Positions 37,801-46,600 of a DNA stretch of 64,000 nt are shown piece by piece. Made by a program: the position numbers and the translations under genes. This DNA comes from Volvox africanus. Taxonomy: Eukaryota; Chlorophyta; Chlorophyceae; Chlamydomonadales; Volvocaceae. The DNA is taken from positions 3,720,001 through 3,784,000 of the forward strand of contig BSDZ01000008.1 in the NCBI GenBank assembly GCA_030268105.1, read 5' to 3'. Under the pieces are notes generated by a model. That model was not told the DNA's origin, ran no database searches, and saw nothing but the letters and a program-made list of their open reading frames with translations. Every line of letters begins with the position of its first letter. The first letter of the stretch is position 1.

Positions 37801-39863
37801 ACGTCCTCTAGCTGCATGCAGCAGGATCATAAACATCATAAACATTGCCAACGTCCATATTGGTAAGAGTGCTTCGGTGCTTCGGCAAAGCGAGCACCAG
37901 GGTTATACATGGAGGAACCCCCCACTCGCCCTCCCTTGACATTTTCACGCAGGATCTTTTGGATGGCACAACTGCGATCGCGGAGGCCCATTACAACACG
38001 ATTTTAGCTTTGTACAACAGTGAGTGGTTTCGGACGGTAAATAGCGATATTGCTGTTTGGCTTAGCTTAAGAGACATGTAACTCTTAACGGACGGAAGCT
38101 TAACACACCATCATAGTTGATTCCGAGCTTGAGCTTATTCCTGCTTTGAGGTGGTGACATTGGATTCGTATCGCCGTTTTGGATTCGTTCGGTTAGAAGG
38201 TCGCTGGGGATTTCTCTCTCACCCCACCAACTAACCCCGCTTGGTCAAGGGCGTAGCCCAGGACAGCGTGGGCGTAGCGCGCTACCGCTGGGCCAACGAA
38301 GTATATTTGCCCATCATGTGCCCCGGCAACTGCTACTGGTGTCCCCACGACGACTTCGTATGCTGTCTGCATTCGTGGTATACGTACGTATGTGTCTGCT
38401 GCTTCTCCATCGCCAACGCCTTGGTGCTCGCCGTCGTTGCGCGCAGGTATCATGATGCTGCATATCCTTCTGTTCTTAATCTTCTGGATCATCTTTGGCG
38501 GGTTCTTGCTCTTTATGCTCAATCCGCTCCTGAGGCGCATCGCAAACGAGGTAATGGGTCGGTGAGGGGGATGATGCCGCCGGCAGGCGGAAGCGGAGCT
38601 GCTGGATCTGGGGAGGGAGGATGAAAGGGGGGGGAACCTGAAGAGTGTTACGGTTAGGTGGGGATCTTGATGCTTGGACCAACTTAGCCATATATAGTTG
38701 GGCAAATATGCACGTATGCAGACATATAGATATGTAACGGGAATGTGGGGGCTAGATTTCGCGTTGCATGACGCATCCCCTGCTTCCTCCACAGCGCCGC
38801 CGCATCGCGGAGTTGATGAGTCAGCTACCTCTGGAGTTGGATGTGGAGAGGCTGGTGGCCCGGGCGCTGGGTACTCAGACCTCCGTACCGCATCAACACG
38901 GCGCAGAGGGCGATCGTTCGGTCACTGGTGAGTGCAACGAACAACTAACGTGTAAATACATATGTGTAATACATATGTGTGTGTAACACGAATTGCCCAT
39001 GGTTCTGTTCACCGTTGTCCATTTTGTTACTATATTGTGTTGTACACACACACACACCTATATATATATATCGTATTGATCAATCGAGAACCGTGGATAA
39101 GGATCGCCGCTCTCGGCCGCATAAGGTATATATATATATATATATATATAAACCCTAAAACCCTAAAACCCTAAAAACCCTATATATATATAAATAGGGT
39201 TTTTAGACCCTTTTAAACCCTAAACCCAAACCCCTAAACCCTAAACCCTAAAACCCTATATATATAAACCCTAAAACCCTAAAAACCCTAAAAACCCTAA
39301 AACCCTAACACCCTATATATATATATATATGACATCCCGACGACATTGATCCCACACGGAACACGTCTTGAACGCAATCCTCCATCCTAGCCCCCTCGCA
39401 ATCCGAAGTATCTCTGCTGCTTGGCGTTGACACGTCTGAGTTTGGTCGGCAGGATAATGATGTCTCTTGCGTGTCCTCTTGCTTGTCCTCCTCTCTCGCT
39501 GACGCTGTGCACGTTCCCGTCGTCTGCAGGTGGTGCTGCGGGCAATGCCAGCGGCAACGAGCGTGAGGTGACGGAAACGACGACCAAGTGGAAGGCGATT
39601 ATCAGGTACGTCTGCCCCAAACATACGTACGGCGTGTGTTTGTTTGATGTTCTCACTCAGCAACACAGCAACATAGCCTAAGCTAGTTGCCACCACTCAG
39701 TGCTCACTGTTGCTGATATCCTTAACACGTTTGTAATATAGACACGTGTAAATGCGCCTGTAGTTGCTGTTGCTGATATCTCTGGCGTAATGTTATCGCA
39801 TGTAGGGCTTCAACTTCTCTTAACGGCAAAGCGCCAAGCATGGACGGCCGGAAGCGTCCGTAA
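5180..39863 (+). CDS. Giant Tmc-like multi-pass membrane protein with PAS domains (62 exons found)
   Basis: This gene spans about 34.7 kb. The 62 exons I can place sum to about 7.42 kb, for a protein of roughly 2,470 residues. The start is the ATG at 5180 (MATSGASSYGG), followed by a GT donor at 5257. The stop is TAA at 39861-39863, after an Arg/Lys-rich tail. All junctions keep phase except one: exon 16 ends in phase 1 (12904) and exon 17 starts in phase 2 (14247), so a small exon of length 1 mod 3 is missing or lost in that intron. Hallmarks of the Tmc/PAS family are visible: a KLVHLYGRFLQ..NDPW..YFAEAERLEE segment, PAS motifs such as HLFGYKRG and FGWKANEVNG, and the VWD..YTNLTIWDFATRFY segment. 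The likely location is a membrane, and the PAS block suggests sensing. Function is inferred from the family only. Exons are listed under the five module entries. Confidence 0.88.
7199..7232. repeat. Perfect 34-bp palindrome in an intron
   Basis: Two 17-bp arms with no loop (CGTTTCATGTTTTAATA and its reverse complement) lie in the intron between exons 6 and 7 of the Tmc-like gene. It could form a hairpin or mark a small inverted-repeat element. No flanking duplication was noticed. Confidence 0.9.
9630..9716. repeat. 16-bp minisatellite (about 5 units) starting at a splice donor
   Basis: Units of the type TGCTTAGTGACCAGGT/CT repeat about five times, starting at the GT donor of exon 11 (9629). 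Several units keep a CAG and some a CAGGT, so each resembles a splice signal. It is followed by smaller repeats of TCGCTGCCTG. Confidence 0.85.
11800..12070 (+). repeat. Dispersed intronic repeat family, copy 1 (diverged)
   Basis: This copy starts with GGATAGGGGGG after a TG-rich tract, then shares blocks such as CGGGGCACCC, ACTTCTCCGATATCAG and TTCAGCACCCACCACCAGCAT with copies at 17150, 35107 and 56038. It lies in the intron between exons 14 and 15 of the Tmc-like gene. No coding capacity is evident, so it may be a SINE-like or other non-autonomous element. Confidence 0.75.
13200..13436 (-). pseudogene. IS6-family transposase, C-terminal fragment of bacterial origin
   Basis: The minus strand from about 13433 reads IEIRQNKYLNNIVEQDHRFIKKR, PMLGFKSF and ending AFENFAGMA. 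This matches the end of IS6-family (IS26-like) transposases, including the last catalytic Glu in VEQDHR and the PMLGFKSF motif. The rest of the protein (about the first half to two thirds) is missing, so it cannot be active. The ORF runs on into unrelated GC-richer host sequence below about 13200, which marks one junction. The fragment lies inside the intron between exons 16 and 17 of the Tmc-like gene and is AT-rich unlike its surroundings. A bacterial donor related to Rickettsiales is my inference from the company of the other insert at 57.6-60 kb. Confidence 0.8.
13437..13640 (-). pseudogene. AT-rich bacterial-like fragment next to the IS6 remnant
   Basis: The same AT-rich block continues with a minus-strand reading (13469-about 13630) containing NNFRALKPVKDLTINVRYYL and IKIQNYFKKKE, ending at a stop. 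I do not recognise the protein. Its composition matches the IS6 fragment, not the host exons, and it turns into host-like sequence near 13640. It is probably part of the same foreign insertion. Confidence 0.5.
15886..15916. repeat. Hexanucleotide TGTGTC-type microsatellite
   Basis: A short run of CTGTGT units lies just after the exon 20 donor of the Tmc-like gene. It is intronic and of little apparent significance. Confidence 0.8.
16219..23249 (+). other. Module 2 of the Tmc-like gene: tandem PAS-type sensor block (exons 21-32)
   Basis: Exons: 16219-16292, 17002-17041, 17971-18183, 18724-18853, 19202-19363, 19862-20013, 20460-20776, 21241-21413, 21719-21839, 22022-22137, 22405-22510, 22941-23249. 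Three or four PAS-like cores can be read. One runs from VLVLNAVGEVQM through ANRHTQHLFGYKRG, another covers GVCSFWVTHNGIVTACDPSFVANFGW, and others lie around LLAVNRKGVILHAS and VVGVLDLDQYGRIRAV. The intron before exon 23 (17042-17970) carries a dispersed repeat, yet the phase (1/1) is preserved. Which ligand or signal the PAS folds bind cannot be told from sequence. Confidence 0.78.
17150..17462 (-). repeat. Dispersed intronic repeat family, copy 2 (nearly full)
   Basis: This is the reverse complement of copy 3 at 35107-35396 with very few differences by eye, from the CCCCTGGAGTTC end to the CCCCCCTATCC end. It is followed by a CA/TA microsatellite. It lies in the intron between exons 22 and 23 of the Tmc-like gene. 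The close match to copy 3 implies recent mobility or gene conversion. Confidence 0.88.
23663..27071 (+). other. Module 3 of the Tmc-like gene: low-complexity linker (exons 33-38)
   Basis: Exons: 23663-24584, 24809-24909, 25224-25281, 25688-25731, 26195-26453, 26995-27071. Exon 33 (922 nt) is the longest of the gene. It encodes a Pro/Gln-rich run, an Ala/Ser/Pro-rich stretch and a polyglycine tract near its end. Exon 34 is acidic (DDDEAEGES), exon 37 is Gly/Ser/Pro-rich, and exon 38 ends in a basic helix (GKRFRKLVKLMD) just before the next membrane segment. This is probably a disordered cytosolic linker. Confidence 0.75.
24661..24700. repeat. Inverted repeat with 15-bp perfect arms
   Basis: Arms TCTAACTATCCTAAA (24661-24675) and its reverse complement (24686-24700) surround a 10-nt loop, in the intron after exon 33 of the Tmc-like gene. 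Confidence 0.9.
27443..31992 (+). other. Module 4 of the Tmc-like gene: second membrane block (exons 39-48)
   Basis: Exons: 27443-27601, 28107-28187, 28363-28404, 28662-28739, 29006-29062, 29565-29711, 30271-30315, 30883-30947, 31290-31365, 31945-31992. Exon 39 encodes a transmembrane helix (VTVSLLAVVHIICFVLTV). Exons 40-45 encode an extracellular-type domain with the family motifs MIDTRSLDII, YTNLTIW and DFATRFYSMAKQ. Exons 46-47 encode a second membrane helix; the donor at 30948 was chosen over one at 30967 because only it keeps phase with the RAVAAQRFKLYS exon. One intron in this block contains the 213-bp ATATT satellite. Confidence 0.78.
29874..30086. repeat. ATATT pentanucleotide satellite, about 42 units
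   Basis: A nearly perfect run of the 5-bp unit ATTAT lies in the intron between exons 44 and 45 of the Tmc-like gene. The long hydrophobic-looking ORF across it is an artefact of the repeat. Confidence 0.97.
35107..35396 (+). repeat. Dispersed intronic repeat family, copy 3 (nearly full)
   Basis: The copy starts at GGATAGGGGGG after a GTATGTGTGT tract and ends near CTCCAGGGGCAT. It is nearly identical to copy 2 in inverse orientation. It sits in the intron between the 15-nt micro-exon 53 and exon 54 of the Tmc-like gene, and the flanking exons still join in phase 0. Confidence 0.88.
39143..39320. repeat. Interstitial telomere-like repeats (CCCTAAA/CCCTAAAA) mixed with TA runs
   Basis: At least fifteen units of CCCTAAA, CCCTAAAA or CCCTAAAAA, one inverted block (TAGGGTTTTTAG), and several (TA)n runs lie in the intron between exons 60 and 61 of the Tmc-like gene. 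The unit is of the plant/green-algal telomere type. The array is degenerate and not at a chromosome end. Confidence 0.92.
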
Positions 39864-39938
39864 GGGAGAAGCAAGGCCGGGAGCGCTGGCGAGCTGCCCT
39901 GCCACTGCCATTGTGGCGGATCCCACTCTGGTGTCGGT

Positions 39939-40034
39939 GCCGCCGGGAAACAGACCCCCTGCCGCCGGGAAACAGACCCCCTGCCGCCGGGAAACAGACC
40001 CCCTGCCGCCGGGAAACAGACCCCCTGCCGCCGG
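39939..40034. repeat. 22-bp minisatellite, four units, in the 3' region of the Tmc-like gene
   Basis: Four tandem copies of a unit containing GCCGGGAAACAGACCCCCTG start about 75 nt after the stop codon. They probably lie in the 3' UTR. The units are back to back, with no spacers. Confidence 0.9.
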
Positions 40035-40035
40035 T

Positions 40036-40040
40036 TGTAA
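40036..40040 (+). terminator. Candidate TGTAA polyadenylation signal of the Tmc-like gene
   Basis: TGTAA, the usual chlorophyte poly(A) signal, occurs 173 nt after the stop codon and directly after the 22-bp minisatellite. The assignment is by position only. Confidence 0.45.
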
Positions 40041-42578
40041 CCATATTACAGCACTGCGCCGCGGTTTTGCATTCGTTGATCAGCTGTCAACGTATAGAAG
40101 AGGGCGCCTGCCTAAATGTATATCTTCTGTGGATCCTCACAAGCTCACGTCCATTCATATAGTTCGCGCAGCGCTATCGCCGCTGCCCCAAAGGCCTTCC
40201 ATGCAAAAGTAGCCTGGTGCGTGTTCACGAATATTCAGATGGCGTTAAACACTCTGCCGCCTCGCTACGCTACTAGGCTATATACTACATGGATTTTACC
40301 GCAATACGTACACTTTCGAGATACATTCATGCTTTGAAGAATCGATCTTAATTAACGCTTTCTTTGCTAGATTTTTCGCTAGTTGCATACGGCATCGTAC
40401 CGTACCGTACTGCTTGAATAAGCTACAAAAATTTGTGACCTTGCGTCCAATATTTGTACGGCGGCGTGCCGTTGCTCCACACTCCACACGCTCATTCCAT
40501 CCGTCCGCCTTCTAGGTAGATGTATAGGGGGAATGAACCGGAGTGGTGTAGGACGACAACGTGGAAGATACATGCGTGCCGCGCACATCGTAGAAGGGGC
40601 GTGGTAATTGGACTCGGTGCTGCCCGGTACCACGTAATGCGCGCATGACCAGGGTTTTTTTCATCCCCTGATGATGCATCCACGTGGTCTGCTGAGAACG
40701 GCTGGCTAGCAGTAGCATATATGTCAAGATTAGTGGTATGAAGTAACGGCTTTATGGCGGTTTCATAAGTGAGGGATATGGATGAGAGTCTTCTGCCCCC
40801 GCGGGGGCTGCTGGTATGTATGGCAAATGCGACAATGGCAGCAAGACAACACTTGCTTTGTTTGGCAGCCCTTGAGGTCCCGTCCGCTCTCGTCACGGGA
40901 TCGCTTCATCGCTCACGAACAGCTGTTGTGCGGTGCGAGCTTCATAACTCAACCCAAGGATAAGTAGAGGAAAGTACAACTCTGCGGTGCCTGCGTGGGC
41001 TTTATCTCCTGTAATAGTGATTATGTGGGGGTGGGGATATGAGTCTGTGAGAACTGGATGACCGAATTACTGGTAGAATGCCGGCTTAGCCCATCAATAT
41101 TCGGTTACTTGGCTCATGGCCGGCATCAAATAATCCCCGAGGAGCAAGAACGAAGGGGGGTTGTTTTAGAACAACCGGTGTGTGATATTGTTGAAATGGC
41201 TGATTGCCCCGGGTGATGACAATTGTAATGCTTTGATTGCATGTATGAGGGCGAGCCTCTGTTGAGGCCCTGTTATGTCCCGCTGGTATATTTATCTAAG
41301 ATATGTGTGCGTACGCCGCCGTTGATGCGTACGCCGCCGTTTGTGGGTTTCCCGAGGTATTCATTTTGAGCCCTGTGATACTTCTATACTGTGACTTAAG
41401 GCAGGCTTGTCGATACACTTCCTTTGTCCATATGTGTTTTAAATGCGGAGACGGAGAGCGCTTTGCATGGAGACAGAGAGAGCCTACGTGGCGCATTCAT
41501 ATATAAGTAGCCGAGGAAGCATTTGCGCGTGTTTAGGAACGAACTCTTGACACATATAAGTATTATTGCGCAAACGTTCCCATTGCGCAACTCTCCGTGC
41601 GTGTATTCTAACTTTTCAATCCAACCGGACGCAAATGCATGCCGCATAATATTTCTTCGCCGTTCTGTTGCGGCGTTGCGTTTGCGAATGAAACCGAATC
41701 CAGAGAAACAAACCTCGCTCGCTGGCCTTCAAACTGATACCACAGCCTTGGTGCGTCCGGTTCGCTAGATAGTCCGTGTGTTTACTTTGCTGTTTGCTTT
41801 TGACATATGTTACTTCTTAGCTCCGACGTTAGTTCCGGCATCGATGGCCTTCTTTGGCACGTCGGAGTCGGTGTCCAGGGCACACTACCTTGGTCGAAAA
41901 TCATAGGTGTCTGAGCGTGTGTATTGTAATTGCCAACGCTTCCTGTATGCATACAGCTAGTTGCAAACACCCATGGCCATTGAGATGCTCTTGCTGGGTA
42001 TGCATTGTAGGTATACACCGGCTAAGGCCGGCTCAAGTATGCAAGCTTCAATATCGCTGCATCGCTGCTGCAAGTACGGCCTCTGTTAGGGTTATTTCGG
42101 ACTGCAAGCAGGGTGCAACTTGCTGACGGGCACATATATGCAAGGGAGCGAAATCATTTGAAACACGAATACCAGCATGGTTCTTAAGTGCTCTTGCAGA
42201 TGGACATTGAAGGACGTTGAAGGCTATGCACCTCCGGCCGGCACAATAAACCCTCACAAACTGGCATATAACGCCAATTACACATGCTTCTTTATATCTT
42301 TTATGCAATACATCTTTCCTGGGGCAAATCGCCGACGAATTGGATTGATATAGCTGCTTTAGTAAGCCAACCGTATGCAGCTCGTAAATGTTCCTTGCAA
42401 GGATCGAAACAAATTACGGAGACAATGTATTCGCCTGCAATGTTCAATTTTGCTATGGTTTCAAACGTTAAAGCAAAGCCTAATGAGGACAGGCGCAGAA
42501 GATCCTGCTCTATGACCCAATGAACGCAGTGGCTTTTATTATTAACATGTTTGCATCTTAACTTGGGCATTATTTGGG
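40041..42578. other. Intergenic region between the Tmc-like and LAS1-like genes
   Basis: I see no exon chain or RNA gene here. The ORFs on both strands (for example around 40492-40896 and 42301-42675) lack family resemblance. A short direct repeat of GCGTACGCCGCCGTT occurs near 41310-41340. The promoter of the downstream gene should be at the right end. Confidence 0.5.
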
Positions 42579-43608
42579 ATGTCCGGAAGGCAAGTGCCGT
42601 GGGCAAGCTGGGGCGAATGGCAGGCCTTGCGCGCTGACTTATGGAGCACTGATTTGCAGCGTCAGGAAGCAGCATTGCAACAGGTAATTCCTTAATTTCA
42701 AGTTGATGTTATTATTGTAGTAAAGCCGCCGGCGGCTCGACAATCGTTTCCCACGGGATAACCATAGCACATGTAAAGCTTGACTCCATACCACACGGCT
42801 ATGAGCAGACTTCATTTTGCTTAATTTCATGATTAATTATGCATCATGCCACAGGGAACGGATTTCCCCTTCAACGCCTTTGCTTATCCTTCATACTGTA
42901 GAAGTGGTGCTTCTCGAGTCATCATGAAGCTTGATTTTATCATCCCTTTTGAACATTGTCCGTGCGCGCGGCATGCTTGGCCCAGGTGTGCGCATGGCGC
43001 CTTCGCGGCAAGCTGCCGCTGGGCGTGGACGTCACAGCTCATCTCATGGACGTCCAGCGCGCGGATGCAGATTGGCAACGTTCGGTGGCGTGCGCTGTAG
43101 AATCTAGTGTCGCTGTTGCTACTGCGTCATCCCAGCTATCAAGATATACATCAGCGGATGCGGCTGTAGCAGCTGGCGAGCTTCCTCTCCGGCTGCGCTA
43201 CAGCATGCCCTTGATCCGCCTTGTCAACGGCATCAGTGATAGTCAGCAGCGTGGCAAAGTAGCGTCAAGTGTGGCGGTCCTGTCGGACGCTGCCGGTGAG
43301 TGCTGATGGTGAGCACTGGCGGGAAGCTTATTCATCGCAATTGTCAGCATCACATTGTTTCACCAGTTCTTCTGCCACAGCTGTACAGCTTTCGGCCAGA
43401 TGTTACAAAGTTCACAAGGATGCTGTTAAAGAAGGGGCCGAACACAGGGGGTATATCCATGACTAAAATCCTCAGGGCCTAGGGCGGCAGGGGAAAGTGC
43501 TTAATCGGCGTTGGGAAGAGGGAAGGGAGTGTTCAGTCGGTCCCTTCCGACCGACTGAACACTCGGTCCTACGGCATTGCAATCTAGGGCCAACGAAACT
43601 TCCGATGT

Positions 43609-43639
<31 letters not shown>

Positions 43640-46600
43640 GCGGCTTCATCGTCCCTCACAGGCTTCAGTGGACGGTGGCTCCCCCGGTAACCTCACGCAG
43701 GTCTCCCACTCGCCCTTGTGGATGTCCGGCACGAAGCAACCCACAACGAGCTGCCATCACTACCGCTTCTCCGTGCAGCTGCATCCAGCGCCCTCTCGTG
43801 GCTACAGGACAATTACTGGTAGGCAGGGGCATCAATCGCAGGAAGGCCCTGGACATGTGCTATGTTTGACAGGGTCCGGTGCTGGAGCATCCCTAGGTTA
43901 GGCTAGCCCGCAGTCTGCGGCCCTGCGTTGTCTCTCAGTACGATTTTGTATGATGGTCCTGTACAATGGTCTTGTACGATTTTGCACGTTGCTCCAGTAC
44001 GATTTTGTTGTTTTTTGTGAAAGGGATCGATGTTTGCGAAGGGCGGGAGGGAACTAAGCCATTCGGAACTTCGCCTCGTGCGGTCGCACTTGGCATCTGT
44101 GGCCTCCGATGGCCAAGCAGATACAGCAATGCATGAACAGATACGGTCGGCTGCCTTGTAGATCTTACTTTGAATAGTGTCGCTCTTCACGACGTAACCT
44201 CTGCTTTTCCCCGGATAATGTGGATAACCTGACAGGGGCGGTCAGCGCAGGGTGTTGGGAGCAGCCGGGGAGCGCATTGGCTCGTTGCTCTCGATTCTGG
44301 CGAACAGCTGGCAGGCAGCCACCGTAGCAGGATTCAGCTGTGGCGCAATGGCGGCGGCGTTAACGTTGGAGGAGGAGGAGGAGGAGGATGTGGACGGTGA
44401 AATTAAGGGTAAGAGCGCTGCGTGTCAGTACGCACTGGAAACTATCACTGCATCCATAATTTCCGCAGGGTGTTTGCCGTCCGTGGTTTGCCTCCGACGT
44501 TCTCTGTGTTGTTGGGCTCCGCCATCATCCTTTACTGGCGTCCGTGTGGTGGACGCGAATCCGGGAGTTTCCCTTGTCATGGTAGGGTGGAACACCACCG
44601 AGGCGGCCCGGGCCCCGACCCGCCACGTCCAGCATCATATACGCGGCGACCTGCTACATCAGACAGCTGACTTCACGCAGCCACTCACCTACACCGCGGG
44701 GCTCCATCAACAGCACATCATTCCCTTGCCACTGTGTGCCTATAATTCAGTTCCCATTCAATCACCATCATCATCTTCTTATCCTTCTTCTTGTAGCTCT
44801 CATCATTTTGTGCTGCAAACTGCTACAGTTTTATGTTATTGCTGCCGCTGCTAACGCTCCTTCTTGTTTCGCCACACCTAATGCTCCCACATCGCTACGC
44901 TGTGCTAATACAATGGTGTTAAAACACGTGATGCTGCGTCCCCTGCACACAACCCCGTCAATCATTTTCCTTGTCTTATGCTCTTATCACCCCGCTGAAC
45001 CCCTGTGATGACTTCAGGCAGCTACAGCGGCTCTGAAGGTCAGCGGGTTCGGCGCCAGACCATGTCGGAGATCCGTTCCCTAGTCCCGACGTCCTTCACG
45101 CAAGAGCTACTGCAACCTATTCTGGACTGCCCCGTGCTAGTGCCACCCGAGCCGGTGCCTGCGGTGCCGGGGGCGTCGCAGCAGCAGCTGTCCACGCAGC
45201 AGCAGCGGGAGGTTGTGGACCTAAGGGCATGGAGCTCGGGTGAGTACCGGAAGTGGGTGGGTAGGGGGAACGAGACGGACTCTAATCATAATCTGATAAC
45301 GAGGAGCCCCTCCCGGAGAGTAGAGGGGGCTGCTCACGTGTTCCAGAGACCGGTTGTGGTTCACAGGATAGCTGCCGTAAGGGTTGCTTGGGGCTGGGGG
45401 CTGTGAGAGTGAGGCTCGGAGCTAGACAGAAATTGTTGGGCAGGGGCCATCTGCACCAGGAGGGAGCCCTTCTTGGCCACAATCAATCCCCCCGTACAAG
45501 CTAATCTGGTTGAGAGGGGTTGCTCGCCCAGCATAGTGGAGCTGCAAAGTATTGAGTCAAGCCCCACCGATTTGCGCTCTTGAAGCCACACCGAGTCGCA
45601 GACCTGTACCTGTCCCCCCGTGGCCGCCCACCCCATGTGTGCTCATCCCGTGGCGTACAGCCATGAAGCATCTGCTCAGGTGGTATCCCCGTCTCAGGCT
45701 GCTTCTGCTGAAGGTGGGAAACTTTGGGGTTCCGGCCAAATTGTTAAGGCTGACACGATATGGCCATATGAGATGTGATGAAATGAAATGGTGATAACCA
45801 CATCCTGGACACCGAGCATCGCATTACATCACTTCACATCACATCACGTCACATCGCATCACGTCATATCACATTGCGTCACATCACATCGCATCACGTC
45901 GCATCGCATCACGTCACATTACATCCGGATTGAACCGCGCTGGACACAGCCACACCAGGTTCCTCCGTCCATTTCTTCTGCACTGACTGTGCATTGTGAC
46001 CAGTAAGTTTTGTACCAGACCCATCGCCGCGCCAATTCTTACCACCTTACTGTCCACCGCACTGCATGTGTTGTCTGGACCTTGTGGTGTTCGCACCGTC
46101 ACATGCTCGGCCCCCGACACGTCGACAGGCAGCTTTGCAACGGTTGGTGGCTGCTGCGGCTCCTGCTGCTGCTGCCGCATGTACAAGAGCAGCAGCGGCA
46201 GCAGCAGCCCCCCTTCCCACCAATACCTCAGAGACCAGGGAGCCTTCGGGTGTTGATCAGCGGGCGCGTGCCTACGGCTTGTGGGTTCTGCGGCTGCTTC
46301 CCGGGGGCGCAACCCCGCAGCACACCCTACTTGCCTCTCAGGTGGGGCGAACCGCAAGAAACGCCCAGCTAGGTCCCGTTCCAGCGTGTCGATCCCTAAT
46401 ACCGAAACAGGCACTAACCATGGTAAGCCCCAAGTAACACGTACCTACACGTTTTAGATATGCTTTTAGATATCACCGCGGGGCAACAATATTCTCCCGC
46501 ATTCGCCCACCTCCCCGCATGTGGCATGCCCTATAGGAGATTCAGGAAAATGACCGGCCGCTGAGCAATCCTCCATCAAAGGACTGCAAGTCGCCGATTA

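Larger units (their letters stand above)
32353..39863 (+). other. Module 5 of the Tmc-like gene: third membrane block and C terminus (exons 49-62)
   Basis: Exons: 32353-32714, 33016-33160, 33619-33657, 34479-34544, 35011-35025, 35938-36064, 36630-36733, 37036-37177, 37654-37688, 37953-38019, 38447-38550, 38795-38927, 39530-39605, 39806-39863. Exon 49 begins with an acidic run (EDEDEDGDDEDD). Exons 50-51 end in a membrane helix. Exon 53 is a 15-nt micro-exon encoding VFYCQ. Exon 59 encodes a strong transmembrane helix (ILLFLIFWIIFGGFLLFML), and exon 60 the RRRIAELMSQLPLELDVE segment that usually follows the last helix in this family. The acceptor at 39805 gives a short tail ending MDGRKRP and a TAA stop. 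Confidence 0.76.

Noticed and set aside
38241..38446. Possible extra exon upstream of exon 59 (reading RYRWANEVYLP)
   Set aside because: Exons 58 and 59 already join in phase and match the family; including this stretch is not needed and breaks the conserved spacing.
39939..40034. Possible CRISPR-like array
   Set aside because: The 22-bp units are tandem with no spacers and lie after a eukaryotic gene; this is a minisatellite.
40492..40896. 134-codon minus-strand ORF in the intergenic region
   Set aside because: No recognisable domain, no supporting splice pattern and ordinary composition.
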